The notes under the pieces are model-generated. The model searched no databases. It was not told the DNA's origin and was given only the letters and a program-made list of their open reading frames with translations. The position numbers and the translations under genes were made by a program. Shown piece by piece: positions 52,396 through 62,064 of a DNA stretch of 64,000 nt. How positions within the stretch are numbered: the first letter of the stretch is position 1; each line of letters begins with the position of its first letter. The DNA is from Stutzerimonas stutzeri (GTDB lineage: Bacteria; Pseudomonadota; Gammaproteobacteria; Pseudomonadales; Pseudomonadaceae), in the NCBI RefSeq assembly GCF_000935215.1, contig NZ_JXXD01000240.1, forward strand, positions 24,724-88,723, written 5' to 3'.

Positions 52396-53023
52396 CCAAC
52401 TTGTTTCGCCGCAGGACACCTACGGTCGGCTGATGAACGAGGCCAGCGATAGCCGCCGTAAGCGCAGCCTGGAAGCCATCAACGAAGCGTGCCGGCTGCT
52501 GCATGAGCGGCATTCCTCGGACTTCTCCTACAAGACCATCATCACCCTTGGCAAAGACCGTGGGCTGCCGGTTCCCGGCGAAAAGTCCATCGTCAATGCG
52601 ACCGGCGCGCATTACCGGGAACTGATCCAGTCTTGGAGACTCGTGTCGCTTCCCAAGGCCAGTAAGACAAAGGCTGATCCAAATGATTGGATCGAACACA
52701 TCCAAGACCCAGTACTGCGCATGAGCGTGAGGCTGCTCGCCAAAGAGTTGCGGGCGCTCAAGGCCAAGGAGTCGCGGAAGGCTAAGTACAGTGGCGCACC
52801 GATCATCCTGGGAAGCACAGCGGGACAAGCCGTTTCCACTCGGCCGCTCTTGAATGATGCTGAGTTGGCAGCGTTGAAAGCTGCGATTGATCCGGCGTCG
52901 CTTGGCCTAGTGGGGCTGTCGATTGGCAGCAGGGGCGAATTGGTGGATGTGAAGAGAAGGACGATCCACAAGCCGGGTTTCCGTGATGCCATTGAAAAAG
53001 TTCTGGCTGTGCAGGTGAAGTGA
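52388..53023 (+). CDS. Third gene of the recombinase trio, GmtX-like
   Basis: A 211-residue protein without recognisable catalytic residues. An N-terminal helical region (SRRKRSLEAINEACRLLHERH) is followed by SYKTIITLGKDRGLPVPGEKSI, which looks like a small winged-helix or HTH-type DNA-binding fold, and ends in a helical, basic C-terminus. It is translationally coupled to the preceding recombinase (8-nt overlap) and begins MSDQLVSPQD. By position it corresponds to GmtX, or to the small accessory protein of other multi-recombinase elements, and may be a recombination directionality or architectural factor. That role is inference. Confidence 0.75.
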   Translation: MSDQLVSPQDTYGRLMNEASDSRRKRSLEAINEACRLLHERHSSDFSYKTIITLGKDRGLPVPGEKSIVNATGAHYRELIQSWRLVSLPKASKTKADPNDWIEHIQDPVLRMSVRLLAKELRALKAKESRKAKYSGAPIILGSTAGQAVSTRPLLNDAELAALKAAIDPASLGLVGLSIGSRGELVDVKRRTIHKPGFRDAIEKVLAVQVK

Positions 53024-53078
53024 AAACCGCCATCTAAGTTAGACTCGTGTTTTTGCGCGTATTCCAAGGAGCAGTAGC

Positions 53079-55055
53079 TTGAACACGGAAAACCATTCCC
53101 AGACGGCCGCTTTTCTCTGGTCCATCGCAGACCTGCTGCGCGGTGACTTCAAGCAGTCGCAGTACGGCCGCATCATCCTGCCGTTCACTTTGCTGCGCCG
53201 GATGGAGTGCGTGCTCGCGCCGACCAAGGATGAGGTCATCAAGCAGACCTTTGCGCAGGAAGGCCGTCCCGATACCGTGCGCGAAATGATCCTGCTACGC
53301 GCCGCGGGCCAGCAGTTCTTCAACGCCTCGCCGCTGACCCTCGGCACGCTGTCCGACACCCAAACCGCCGCCGACCTGATGAGCTATGTGCAGGCGTTCA
53401 GTAAGGACGCCCGTGAGATCTTCGAGCACTTCCACTTTGAAGACTTCGTTCAGCAGTTGGAAACCGCCAACCTGCTGTATCAGGTGGTGCAGCGCTTCGC
53501 CGCCACTGACTTGAGCCCTGAGCGCATCAGCAACTTCGGCATGGGCATCATCTTTGAAGAGCTGATCCGCAAGTTTGCGGAAAGCTCCAACGAAACCGCC
53601 GGTGAGCACTTCACCCCGCGCGATATCGTGCACCTCACCACATCCTTGGTTATCACCGATCAGGACCACAAGCTCGCGCCCAACAGCATTGTCACCATCT
53701 ATGACCCAACCGCCGGCACCGGTGGCTTTCTGTCTGAGGGTGATGAATACATCCAGTCCATCAGCGAGAAGGTCAGCGTGTCGCTGCACGGCCAGGAGCT
53801 CAACCCCGAGTCGTATGCCATCTGCAAGGCGGACATGCTGATCAAGGGTCAGGACGTGGCCAGTATCAAGCTCGGCAACACCCTGTCCAACGACCAACTG
53901 GCCGACAAGCGCTTCGATTTCATGCTCAGCAACCCGCCGTTTGGCGTGGAATGGAAGAAAGTGCAGAAGCAGATCACCGACGAGCACAGCCACAAAGGCT
54001 TCGACGGTCGCTTCGGTCCCGGCCTGCCGCGTGTGTCCGACGGTTCGCTGCTGTTCCTCCTGCACCTGGTCAGCAAGATGCGTGACCCGCGCGACGGTGG
54101 CTCGCGCATCGGCGTCATCCTCAACGGCTCACCGCTGTTTACCGGCGGCGCAGGCTCGGGTGAGTCGGAGATTCGCCGCTACCTGCTGCAGAACGATCTG
54201 GTCGAAGCCATCGTCGCGTTGCCCACCGACATGTTTTACAACACCGGCATCGCCACCTATGTGTGGATTCTCTCCAACCACAAAGCCGCTGCTCGCCAGG
54301 GCAAGGTGCAGTTGATCGACGGCAGCCAGCACTACGCCAAGATGCGCAAGTCGCTGGGCAGCAAGCGCCAGTACATCACCGAGGATCAAATCAGCGAGCT
54401 GGTGCGCCTGTATGGCAGCTTCGAGCAAACCGCGCAGAGCAAAATCTTCCCCATCGACGCCTTCGGCTACCGGCGCATCACCGTCGAACGCCCGCTGCGC
54501 CTGAACTTCCAAACCAGCGCCGAACGCATCGCCAAGGTGCTGGACGAAAAAGCTATCCAGAAACTCGAACCCGCCGCCCAGCAGCAATTGCTCGCTGCCC
54601 TGCAAGCGATGGACGCCAGCCCGTTGCACCGCAATCGCGAGCAGTTCAGCAAGCTGCTGAAAAAAGCCCTCAGCGCGCACAACGTCAGCCTCAGCACGCC
54701 GGAGCTAAAAGCCCTGATGAGCGCCCTGAGCGAGCGCGACCCCGAGGCGGATATCTGCACCAGCAAAGGCCAGCCGGAAGCGGATGCTGGCCTGCGCGAT
54801 AACGAAAACGTGCCGCTGGGCGAATCGGTGTACGAGTACTTTGCGCGCGAAGTCATCCCTCATGTACCGGATGCCTGGATCGACGAAAGCAAAACCGATG
54901 CGCTGGATGGCGAAGTCGGCATTGTCGGCTTCGAGATTCCCTTCAACCGCCACTTCTACGTGTTCCAGCCACCGCGCCCGCTGGCCGATATTGACCGCGA
55001 TCTGAAAGCCTGCACCGACCGCATCAAGCAGATGATTGAGGGGCTGTCGGCATGA
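53079..55055 (+). CDS. hsdM: Type I restriction-modification system methyltransferase subunit
   Basis: HsdM is the N6-adenine methyltransferase of a type I R-M complex (M2S or R2M2S). The 658 residues carry the SAM motif [10 protein letters not shown] (from Asp209) and the catalytic NPPF (from Asn285). The N-terminal HsdM_N domain covers about residues 5-150, and the C-terminal extension after about 500 is helical. The start is a TTG at 53079 with AAGGAG 7 nt upstream; no ATG fits. It begins 55 nt after the recombinase trio and overlaps hsdS by 4 nt. Confidence 0.95.
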   Translation: MNTENHSQTAAFLWSIADLLRGDFKQSQYGRIILPFTLLRRMECVLAPTKDEVIKQTFAQEGRPDTVREMILLRAAGQQFFNASPLTLGTLSDTQTAADLMSYVQAFSKDAREIFEHFHFEDFVQQLETANLLYQVVQRFAATDLSPERISNFGMGIIFEELIRKFAESSNETAGEHFTPRDIVHLTTSLVITDQDHKLAPNSIVTIYDPTAGTGGFLSEGDEYIQSISEKVSVSLHGQELNPESYAICKADMLIKGQDVASIKLGNTLSNDQLADKRFDFMLSNPPFGVEWKKVQKQITDEHSHKGFDGRFGPGLPRVSDGSLLFLLHLVSKMRDPRDGGSRIGVILNGSPLFTGGAGSGESEIRRYLLQNDLVEAIVALPTDMFYNTGIATYVWILSNHKAAARQGKVQLIDGSQHYAKMRKSLGSKRQYITEDQISELVRLYGSFEQTAQSKIFPIDAFGYRRITVERPLRLNFQTSAERIAKVLDEKAIQKLEPAAQQQLLAALQAMDASPLHRNREQFSKLLKKALSAHNVSLSTPELKALMSALSERDPEADICTSKGQPEADAGLRDNENVPLGESVYEYFAREVIPHVPDAWIDESKTDALDGEVGIVGFEIPFNRHFYVFQPPRPLADIDRDLKACTDRIKQMIEGLSA

Positions 55056-56386
55056 GCTTGCTTGCATACCAGCAGATGAAACCGTCAGGTATCGAGTATG
55101 TGGGCGACATTCCAAATGACTGGTCATCAAAACGACTCGGCGATCTTGTTAGCTTTGCTCAGGGCAAGGCACACGAGCCATATATTGATGATGATGGCGA
55201 CTATATTTGCGTTAACTCTAGGTTCGTTTCTACCTCGGGGCAAACCATTAAGACATGCAGTGTTAATCTAACGCCTGCTTCGTTAAACGACATATTGATG
55301 GTGATGAGCGACCTGCCTAATGGGCGGGCACTTGCTCGGGCATATTACGTCGGTGATCACGGTAAGTACGCCGTGAATCAGCGGGTGTGCCGAATCACGG
55401 CAGAAAGGGCACATCCTCGCTTCTTGTTTTACTTGTTAGATCGTCACCCTGGGCTTATGCAGAATGACGATGGCGTGCATCAAACCCATCTTTCAAATGC
55501 CGATTTTCAAAAATTAAAGCTCTGTCTGCCATCAGCTTCCGAGCAATCCCAGATCGCCCGCTTCCTCGACCACGAAACCGCCCGCATCGACGCACTGATC
55601 GAAGAGCAGCAGCGCCTGATCGCGTTGCTCAAGGAAAAGCGCCAGGCCGTGATCTCCCACGTCGTCACCAAAGGCCTCGATCCCACGGTGCCGATGAAAG
55701 ACTCCGGCGTGGAGTGGCTGGGCGAGGTGCCGGCGCATTGGGTGGTAAGCAAGTTTGGGTATATTTCTTCTGTTGTCAGAGGAGGCTCACCACGACCAGC
55801 CGGTGATCCAGAACTGTTCAATGGTGATTATTCACCTTGGGTAACAGTTGCAGAAATAACGAAAGACGATGAAATTTATCTGGATGAAACAGAGACGTTT
55901 CTGACAAAGAAAGGCAGCGATCAATGCCGGGTTTTTTCTAAGGGCACTTTGCTGCTTTCAAATAGCGGAGCGACCTTGGGTGTTCCGAAAATACTGATGA
56001 TCGACGCAAATGCTAATGACGGAGTTGTTGGCTTCGAAAATATCTCTCTGGACAAAGAGTATTCATATCTCTATCTGGCGACCCTGACTGAGGGGCTTAG
56101 GGATAGGGCTGCTGGCTCGGGGCAGCCGAACTTGAACACTGATATCGTCAAATCAATTGATGTACCTATCCCCCCAAGCAACGAGGTGACTGAGATTGTT
56201 GCCGCAGTAAAAAAGCTAAGAGCACAGTTTAATTTCTTAAGCAAAGAAGCTGTAGAGGGCATCAAGTTGCTCCAAGAACGCCGCTCCGCCCTAATCTCCG
56301 CGGCCGTTACCGGCAAAATCGACGTGCGCGGTTGGCAGCCACAGTCCAGCGCACCAATTCCCGAATTAGCACAAGAGGCCGTGTAA
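55052..56386 (+). CDS. hsdS: Type I restriction-modification specificity subunit
   Basis: HsdS holds two target-recognition domains (TRDs) that define the bipartite DNA site. The 444 residues have TRD1 at about 15-160 and TRD2 at about 225-415. They are separated by the conserved helix [20 protein letters not shown] and closed by a matching C-terminal helix ending [19 protein letters not shown]. Both TRDs are visibly AT-rich in DNA whereas the conserved spacer and ends are GC-rich, a mosaic typical of swapped TRDs. It is ATGA-coupled to hsdM and its stop overlaps hsdR by one base. The recognition sequence cannot be predicted here. Confidence 0.94.
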   Translation: MSLLAYQQMKPSGIEYVGDIPNDWSSKRLGDLVSFAQGKAHEPYIDDDGDYICVNSRFVSTSGQTIKTCSVNLTPASLNDILMVMSDLPNGRALARAYYVGDHGKYAVNQRVCRITAERAHPRFLFYLLDRHPGLMQNDDGVHQTHLSNADFQKLKLCLPSASEQSQIARFLDHETARIDALIEEQQRLIALLKEKRQAVISHVVTKGLDPTVPMKDSGVEWLGEVPAHWVVSKFGYISSVVRGGSPRPAGDPELFNGDYSPWVTVAEITKDDEIYLDETETFLTKKGSDQCRVFSKGTLLLSNSGATLGVPKILMIDANANDGVVGFENISLDKEYSYLYLATLTEGLRDRAAGSGQPNLNTDIVKSIDVPIPPSNEVTEIVAAVKKLRAQFNFLSKEAVEGIKLLQERRSALISAAVTGKIDVRGWQPQSSAPIPELAQEAV

Positions 56387-59300
56387 TGGCGGACAGCAAG
56401 GAAGCTCAGTTTCAACAAGACATCATCGACGCCCTGGCCGCCCAAGGCTGGCTAGTCGGCACAGCCAGCGGCTACGACCGCCGCACGGCGCTGTATACCG
56501 AGGATGTGCTGGGCTATTTCAAAGAAGCCTGGCCGGAGCGTTGGGACAAATTCGCCAAGGCCAACCCGAATAACCCGGATGAAGTGCTGGTGCAAAAGCT
56601 GGTGCGCGAACTGGAGCAGAGCGGCACCCTGGATGTGCTGCGTCATGGTTTCAAACATTTGGGGCAACGACTGGAACTGTGCAGCTTTCAGCCCGACCAC
56701 GGCATGAACCCGGACACCCTCAAGCGCTACCAATGCAACCGCCTGCGTGTGGTGCCGGAGGTGTCCTATTCGCCGCATACGCGCGATGTGGCTAACGGTG
56801 GGCAGAGCTACAACCCACGGCTGGACCTGGTGCTGTTCGTCAACGGCATCCCCACCGCCACGCTGGAGCTGAAAAGCGAGTTCAAGCAGTCGGTGGAAAA
56901 CGCCAAGCGCCAATACCGTTACGACCGCCCGGTAAAAGACCCACTCACGCGTAAACCCGAGCCGCTGCTGACCTTCAAGCGCGGCGCGTTGGTGCACTTT
57001 GCCGTGGGCCAGAACGAAGTGGCGATGACCACCAAACTGGCGGGAAAAGACACCTTCTTCCTGCCTTTCAACCTCGGCAGCGCGGAAGGTGGCGCGGGCA
57101 ACCCAATGCCGGAGGATGACAGCCACTACGCCACCGGCTACCTGTGGCAACGCCTGATGCAGCCGGATGCCTGGCTCAAGGTGCTGGGGCGCTTTTTGCA
57201 CCTGGACAAGAAAACCAGCGAAGGCTTCGACGGCACGCCGGTGACTAAGGAGACGATGATCTTCCCGCGTTACCACCAGTGGGAAGTGGTCAACCAGCTG
57301 ATCAACACCACCCGCGCCGAAGGGCCGGGCAAGCGCTATTTGATCCAGCACAGCGCCGGTTCAGGCAAGTCCAATTCCATTGCCTGGACCGCCCATCAAC
57401 TGGCCTCGCTGTACGACGCTGACGGCCAACGCCTGTTCAACTCGGTGATCGTGATTACCGACCGCACCGTGTTGGATAAGCAGCTGCAGGACACTATCTA
57501 CCAGTTCGAGCATGCCCAGGGCGTGGTCAAGCAGATCAACCGTGAAACCAGCAGCCAGAGCAAATCCGAGCAACTGGCCGAAGCGCTGGCCGAGCAGACG
57601 CGCATCATCATCGTCACCATCCAGACCTTCCCGGCGCTGTTCGATGCCCTGGACAAGTACCCCAAGCTGGCCAGCGGGCGCTATGCGGTGATCGCCGACG
57701 AGGCGCATTCCTCGCAAACCGGCTCATCGGCCAGCAAGCTAAAACAGATTCTCGGCAGCGATGCCCTGGAAGGGGAAGAAATCAGCGCAGAAGAGTTGCT
57801 CGACGCCGCCGTGCAGGCGCGCCAACCGAATGAGCGCATCAGCTATTACGCCTTCACCGCTACGCCCAAGGCCAAGACCCTGGAGCTGTTCGGTCGTCCG
57901 GCCGACCCGACGCTGCCAGCCAGCTCTAGCAATAAGCCGGAGGCGTTTCACCTGTATTCCATGCGCCAGGCCATCGAGGAGGGTTTTATTCTCGATGTGC
58001 TGCGCAACTACACCACCTACAGCACCGCCTGGAAGATCGCCCACCCGGATGGCGAAGACGACGAGGTGGACAGCAAGAAGGCGCGGATCAAGCTAGCCCG
58101 TTGGGTACGCCTGCACCCGTACAACATCAGCCAGAAGGTCGAGGTGATCGTCGAGCATTTCCGCGCCAATATCCGTGGTCTGCTGGGCGGCCAGGCCAAG
58201 GCCATGGTGGTGACCAGCAGCCGTCAGGAAGCGGTGCGTTACCAGTTGGCGCTGAAAGCCTATGTGCAGCAGATGGGTTACAACGATGTGCACCCGCTGG
58301 TGGCGTTCTCCGGCAGCGTGTTGCCGGATGAGGTGATCCCCGAAGAGGTAACGGAAAGCAGCAGCCTGCTTAACGCTGGTCTGAATGGCCGCGACCTGGC
58401 GCAGGCGTTCGACACCCAAGACTTCAACGTGATGATCGCGGCCAACAAGTACCAGACCGGCTTCGATCAGCCCAAGCTATGCGCCATGTACGTGGACAAA
58501 AAGCTGCAAGGCGTGGACTGCGTGCAAACCCTGTCGCGGCTGAACCGCACCTTCGGTGACAGCAAGCAAACCTTCATCCTCGACTTTTTCAACGAGCCGC
58601 AGGACATTCTCGACGCCTTCTTGCCGTACTACACCAAGGCCGAGCTGACCGACGTGACCGACCCGCAGATCATCTATGACCTGCAGAAGAAGCTGGACGC
58701 CGAGGGTATCTATCACTGGCAGGAGGTCGAGGCGTTCGCCATGGCCTTCTTCGACCCCAAGGCGGCGGCCAGCAAGCTCAGCTACTACTGCACGCCGGCC
58801 AAGGAGCGCTTTGCCAAGCGTTATGCCTTCTCCATTGAGTCGCGTCAGCAGGCGCTGGATTACAAGCGCACTGCCGAAGCCAATGGCGACAGTGCCGGCC
58901 TGAGAAAAGCCGAACACGCGCTGAAAGAAGCCGGCGAGCAGGTGGACCAACTCGACCTGTTCCGCAAGAACCTGCAGAGCTTCGTGCGCCTGTACGAGTT
59001 CCTCTCGCAGATCGTGCCCTATGAGGACCGCGAGCTGGAGCAGCTGTGCGTGTATGCCAAACACCTGCACCCGCTGCTGCGCGTGGATCGCCTGCAACAA
59101 GACCACGTGGACGTGGGCGAGCTGCAACTGAGCCACTACCGCCTGAGCAAGCGCGCCGAGCACCAGTTACGACTGAGTGAGGAAGATGGCGAATACACCC
59201 TCAAGCCCGGCAGCGACGTAGGCAGCGGTAAACCGCATGACCCGGAGAAGAAACGCCTGTCAGAAATCATCGAAGCGCTGAACGACATCTTCGGTGCCGA

Positions 59301-59589
59301 GGTGAGCGACGACGACCAACTGCAATTCCTCACCGGCATCGCCCAGCGCATCAGTCGTCAGGAAGATGTGATGGCCCAGGTGAACAACCACTCGGTGGAC
59401 CAAGTGATGCACGGCCTGTTCCCCAAACGGGTGCTCGACACCGTACTGGACGCCATGACGGACCACGAGAAACTCTCGCTGGAAGTGCTGGATAACGAGA
59501 CCAAGAGCCGGGCGTTTGCCTTGGTGATTTTGAAGATGCTGACGGCGACTGGCGGTTTGGGACAAGGTAGTAGCGGCGCTGCGGTCTGA
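56386..59589 (+). CDS. hsdR: Type I restriction endonuclease/translocase subunit
   Basis: HsdR cuts unmodified DNA after ATP-driven translocation. The 1067 residues include a PD-(D/E)xK nuclease (Asp147 with Glu161-Leu-Lys163), Walker A HSAGSGKSN (Lys328) and the DEAH box at 438-441. Helicase motif VI appears as QTLSRLNRTF, and a C-terminal helical HsdM-binding region ends the protein. All key residues are intact, so the system should be active. ATG 56386 (MADSKEAQ) is used rather than the longer opening at 56332 inside hsdS. It completes the hsdMSR operon. Confidence 0.95.
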   Translation: MADSKEAQFQQDIIDALAAQGWLVGTASGYDRRTALYTEDVLGYFKEAWPERWDKFAKANPNNPDEVLVQKLVRELEQSGTLDVLRHGFKHLGQRLELCSFQPDHGMNPDTLKRYQCNRLRVVPEVSYSPHTRDVANGGQSYNPRLDLVLFVNGIPTATLELKSEFKQSVENAKRQYRYDRPVKDPLTRKPEPLLTFKRGALVHFAVGQNEVAMTTKLAGKDTFFLPFNLGSAEGGAGNPMPEDDSHYATGYLWQRLMQPDAWLKVLGRFLHLDKKTSEGFDGTPVTKETMIFPRYHQWEVVNQLINTTRAEGPGKRYLIQHSAGSGKSNSIAWTAHQLASLYDADGQRLFNSVIVITDRTVLDKQLQDTIYQFEHAQGVVKQINRETSSQSKSEQLAEALAEQTRIIIVTIQTFPALFDALDKYPKLASGRYAVIADEAHSSQTGSSASKLKQILGSDALEGEEISAEELLDAAVQARQPNERISYYAFTATPKAKTLELFGRPADPTLPASSSNKPEAFHLYSMRQAIEEGFILDVLRNYTTYSTAWKIAHPDGEDDEVDSKKARIKLARWVRLHPYNISQKVEVIVEHFRANIRGLLGGQAKAMVVTSSRQEAVRYQLALKAYVQQMGYNDVHPLVAFSGSVLPDEVIPEEVTESSSLLNAGLNGRDLAQAFDTQDFNVMIAANKYQTGFDQPKLCAMYVDKKLQGVDCVQTLSRLNRTFGDSKQTFILDFFNEPQDILDAFLPYYTKAELTDVTDPQIIYDLQKKLDAEGIYHWQEVEAFAMAFFDPKAAASKLSYYCTPAKERFAKRYAFSIESRQQALDYKRTAEANGDSAGLRKAEHALKEAGEQVDQLDLFRKNLQSFVRLYEFLSQIVPYEDRELEQLCVYAKHLHPLLRVDRLQQDHVDVGELQLSHYRLSKRAEHQLRLSEEDGEYTLKPGSDVGSGKPHDPEKKRLSEIIEALNDIFGAEVSDDDQLQFLTGIAQRISRQEDVMAQVNNHSVDQVMHGLFPKRVLDTVLDAMTDHEKLSLEVLDNETKSRAFALVILKMLTATGGLGQGSSGAAV

Positions 59590-59607
59590 CCGTATTACGT
59601 TCTCGGG

Positions 59608-59829
59608 TTAGATTTCAGATGGCTGTGGCAGAAGGCTTGAAGGATCGCAGGCGAGTTCGCCTGCGATGCGGTAGAGCTTCTCGACGGTGATGTTGACCTC
59701 GCCACGCTCGATCCGTCCAACGTAGCTGCGGTCGATATTGCACGCCAGCGCCAATGCATCCTGGGAAATCCGGCAGGCTTTCCTCTGCACTCGGATGCGT
59801 TCCCCTAACGCTTTCGCCAACTTATCCAT
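59608..59829 (-). CDS. Small XRE-family HTH regulator (controller-like)
   Basis: A 73-residue helix-turn-helix protein: ISQDALALACNIDRSYVGRIERGEVNITVEKLYRIA is a full XRE domain with little else. The size and fold resemble controller (C) proteins of R-M systems, which bind palindromes and time restriction gene expression. It is convergent to hsdR and divergent from the helicase pair. A 16-bp near-perfect palindrome lies 7-22 bp upstream of its start and should be its operator. Whether it controls hsdMSR, the helicase pair, or only itself is not known. Confidence 0.85.
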   Translation of the reverse strand: MDKLAKALGERIRVQRKACRISQDALALACNIDRSYVGRIERGEVNITVEKLYRIAGELACDPSSLLPQPSEI

Positions 59830-59835
59830 GACCGT

Positions 59836-59851
59836 CTCAATTTAACTTGAG
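59836..59851. promoter_or_regulatory. Palindromic operator at the XRE gene start
   Basis: CTCAATTTAACTTGAG matches its reverse complement at 14 of 16 positions (CTCAA-n-TTAA-n-TTGAG). It overlaps where the XRE promoter must lie and sits 18 bp upstream of the divergent -35 element. It is a natural binding site for the XRE dimer. Confidence 0.6.
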
Positions 59852-59868
59852 GCGGCACTATCGTGCGT

Positions 59869-59897
59869 TTGCGGATGCACGGGCCACGGACTATAAT
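59869..59897 (+). promoter_or_regulatory. Sigma-70 promoter of the winged-helix/helicase pair
   Basis: TTGCGG (59869-59874), a 17-bp spacer and a perfect TATAAT (59892-59897). The predicted start near 59904 gives a 30-nt leader to the ATG at 59934. Strong match. Confidence 0.65.
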
Positions 59898-59933
59898 CCG
59901 CATTTTTCTTGCGCTAACTCTTCTGGTGCCTCA

Positions 59934-60524
59934 ATGAAATCGGCCTCGTTTATCTTCGACAGGCGTCTGTATGAGCTGCTTCAGGAGCAAGGGCGTACAA
60001 CCTTTACGACCCGTGAACTGCGCGATGCCTATGCCGCTCGCCTGAGTGGTACACATTTTCGTATCACCGATGTGCGCCGCTATGTGTATGAGCAGATTCG
60101 TCGATTAGTGCGCGCGGGCTGGGTTGCGCAGGATGAGGATCGTCGTGTTCGAGGGCAGGTCTACCACCTGCAGCCGATTCCGGCACATCTGCAACTGGAA
60201 CTGATCGAAAACGGTTTTGAGAACAGCCTGATGGCTGCCGGAATGCCCGAACCAGACACGGCAGTTTTCGACGTGGAAGCTTTGCCGCTTAAGCCATCAG
60301 CCAATACGGATTTGCAGCTGGAGGCGCTCCACAAGGAAATCCGCTTGGACTTTCTCACTTCAATGGGCGAGGCGGAGCGATTCAAGCTGCTTCTGGACGA
60401 GATGCCACATTTGCGGGACAAGGTTGAAGGCGATTACCTGGAGGCTAGGGATCGCAGTTCTCGTCTTCTGGGCCATCTACGCGCCATCGAAAAGACCCTC
60501 AAAACGCTCGCTACGCCACGATGA
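59934..60524 (+). CDS. Winged-helix/coiled-coil-like protein of unknown function, helicase partner
   Basis: I do not recognise a named family. The 196-residue protein has an N-terminal region (residues 1-80: FDRRLYELLQEQGRTTFTT, DVRRYVYEQIRRLVRAGWV, then RVRGQVYHLQP) that reads as a winged helix. The acidic middle and C-terminal part (about 120-190) is helical with heptad-like leucines (LQLEALHKEIRLDFLTSM, LLGHLRAIEKTLKTL), suggesting a coiled coil. ATG 59934 follows its own promoter, and the frame opens upstream to 59847 but that would span the promoter. Its stop overlaps the helicase ATG by 4 nt, so the two are made together. It may recruit the helicase to DNA or sense a signal. Confidence 0.8.
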   Translation: MKSASFIFDRRLYELLQEQGRTTFTTRELRDAYAARLSGTHFRITDVRRYVYEQIRRLVRAGWVAQDEDRRVRGQVYHLQPIPAHLQLELIENGFENSLMAAGMPEPDTAVFDVEALPLKPSANTDLQLEALHKEIRLDFLTSMGEAERFKLLLDEMPHLRDKVEGDYLEARDRSSRLLGHLRAIEKTLKTLATPR

Positions 60525-61921
60525 GTAGATCGCTACGCAGTTGGCAGAACAACTGCATCACCAAGGCGCTGGAGCACTTCACCGTCACGCCGCACTTCTT
60601 TTGCCAGGCAACGCCGGGGGCTGGGAAGACGCGCATGGCCGCTGAGCTGGCCAGCAGACTGATTGAACAGGGCAGAATTGATCTGGTGCTGTGCTTTGCG
60701 CCGTCCTGCCAGGTCGTTGAGGGTTTTCGTTCGACCTTTGCCACTGTGCTAGGCCGACGTCTCGACGGCCAGATAGGTGCCGTCGGTGGCGCCTATACCT
60801 ATCAGGCCATGGAATACCGTGATGAGGGATTCTGGCAGCTGTTTGATGACTACCGAGTGCTGGTGGTCTTCGATGAGATCCACCATTGCGCCGGCCATGA
60901 TCCCCTGCTCAGTAATGCCTGGGGGCAGCAGATACTGCACCGGATACAGGATCGCGCTGCCTTCACATTAGCCCTGTCTGGTACGCCCTGGCGTTCGGAC
61001 GACAAGGCCATCGCCCTGGCGCGCTACTCGTCGCCCGAGGGGTATCTGATCTGCGATTACCGTTATGGCTTGAAAGATGCCATTGCGGATGGTGTGTGCC
61101 GATCCCCTCGCATTGTTCTGCTCGACAATCAGAAAGTGAAACTCACGGAAGAACTGGGTGCGGACAGTTCCGTAAGGCTGTTTCCCAGCATAGCCAAGCT
61201 GTTGGGCGAGTCGCCTGTCACCTATGAAGAACTGCTGCGCCATGACGAGGTGATCAATCCAATCCTCGACCTTGGCCGCAACAAGCTGAACGAGCTACAC
61301 CAGACCAAACCCGATGCAGCTGGTTTGGTGGTGGCCACCGATATTGAACACGCTCAGCAAGTTGCACTCGCTCTGGAAGCAATGGGGGAAGAGTGCCGTA
61401 TCGTGACCAACAAAACCCCAGATGCGCAGCAGGTGATCAATGCATTCCGGAGCAGCGGCTGCCGCTGGATTGTCGCCGTGGGAATGATCAGCGAAGGCAC
61501 CGACATCCCGCGCCTGCAAGTGTGCTGCTATCTCAGTCGTATCCGCACCGAGCTGCATTACCGGCAAGTACTTGGACGGGTGCTTCGGCGCACAGGTGAA
61601 TCTGATCACCAAGCATGGCTATTCATGCTGGCGGAACCAAAACTGCAGGGCTTTGCGGAGCGAATAGCAAATGACTTGCCGGATGACTTGGCGGTATTGA
61701 ATGAAGTACGGATTTCGATACCGACCCCGGATTTGGACCCTGACTTGATTGTTACAGCCGGCCATATCGATGGGATGGATGGTGCAGCCTTAGGTCGGGC
61801 TGGTCAGGCTATTGAGTCGGGGGCAACGAACACAATTTCGCTAGCTGTTTTTGCAGCTGAGCCAGCTTATCAGGTCAGCTTTTCTCAACATTACAGGCAG
61901 CAGTTGTTGGCTTGTTTTTGA
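60521..61921 (+). CDS. SF2 DEAD/DEAH-type helicase, partner of the winged-helix protein
   Basis: A 466-residue superfamily 2 helicase with little beyond the two RecA-like domains. Walker A is ATPGAGKT (Lys36), Walker B DEIH at 118-121, motif III SGTPWRSD, and in the second half VGMISEGTDIPRL and QVLGRVLRR (motif VI). The arrangement resembles the helicase part of type III/I restriction and UvrB-like translocases but no nuclease or methylase domain is attached. The C-terminal about 60 residues are unique. ATGA overlap with the upstream gene shows coupling. It sits beside hsdMSR in an island and is plausibly part of a two-gene defence module. Confidence 0.88.
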   Translation: MSRSLRSWQNNCITKALEHFTVTPHFFCQATPGAGKTRMAAELASRLIEQGRIDLVLCFAPSCQVVEGFRSTFATVLGRRLDGQIGAVGGAYTYQAMEYRDEGFWQLFDDYRVLVVFDEIHHCAGHDPLLSNAWGQQILHRIQDRAAFTLALSGTPWRSDDKAIALARYSSPEGYLICDYRYGLKDAIADGVCRSPRIVLLDNQKVKLTEELGADSSVRLFPSIAKLLGESPVTYEELLRHDEVINPILDLGRNKLNELHQTKPDAAGLVVATDIEHAQQVALALEAMGEECRIVTNKTPDAQQVINAFRSSGCRWIVAVGMISEGTDIPRLQVCCYLSRIRTELHYRQVLGRVLRRTGESDHQAWLFMLAEPKLQGFAERIANDLPDDLAVLNEVRISIPTPDLDPDLIVTAGHIDGMDGAALGRAGQAIESGATNTISLAVFAAEPAYQVSFSQHYRQQLLACF

Positions 61922-62064
61922 TGTCGCGCCGCATAGCCCGAGTAGTGGAAGCGTGTGGATTCTGTGTGACCGTTCGCGTCATTGGCTCGGCAAATCATCG
62001 ACGGCAAGCACGTGGATCAAAGTTCAGGCAAAAGTAATCGTGGTCGCAGGCCGGAGGTCATTAA

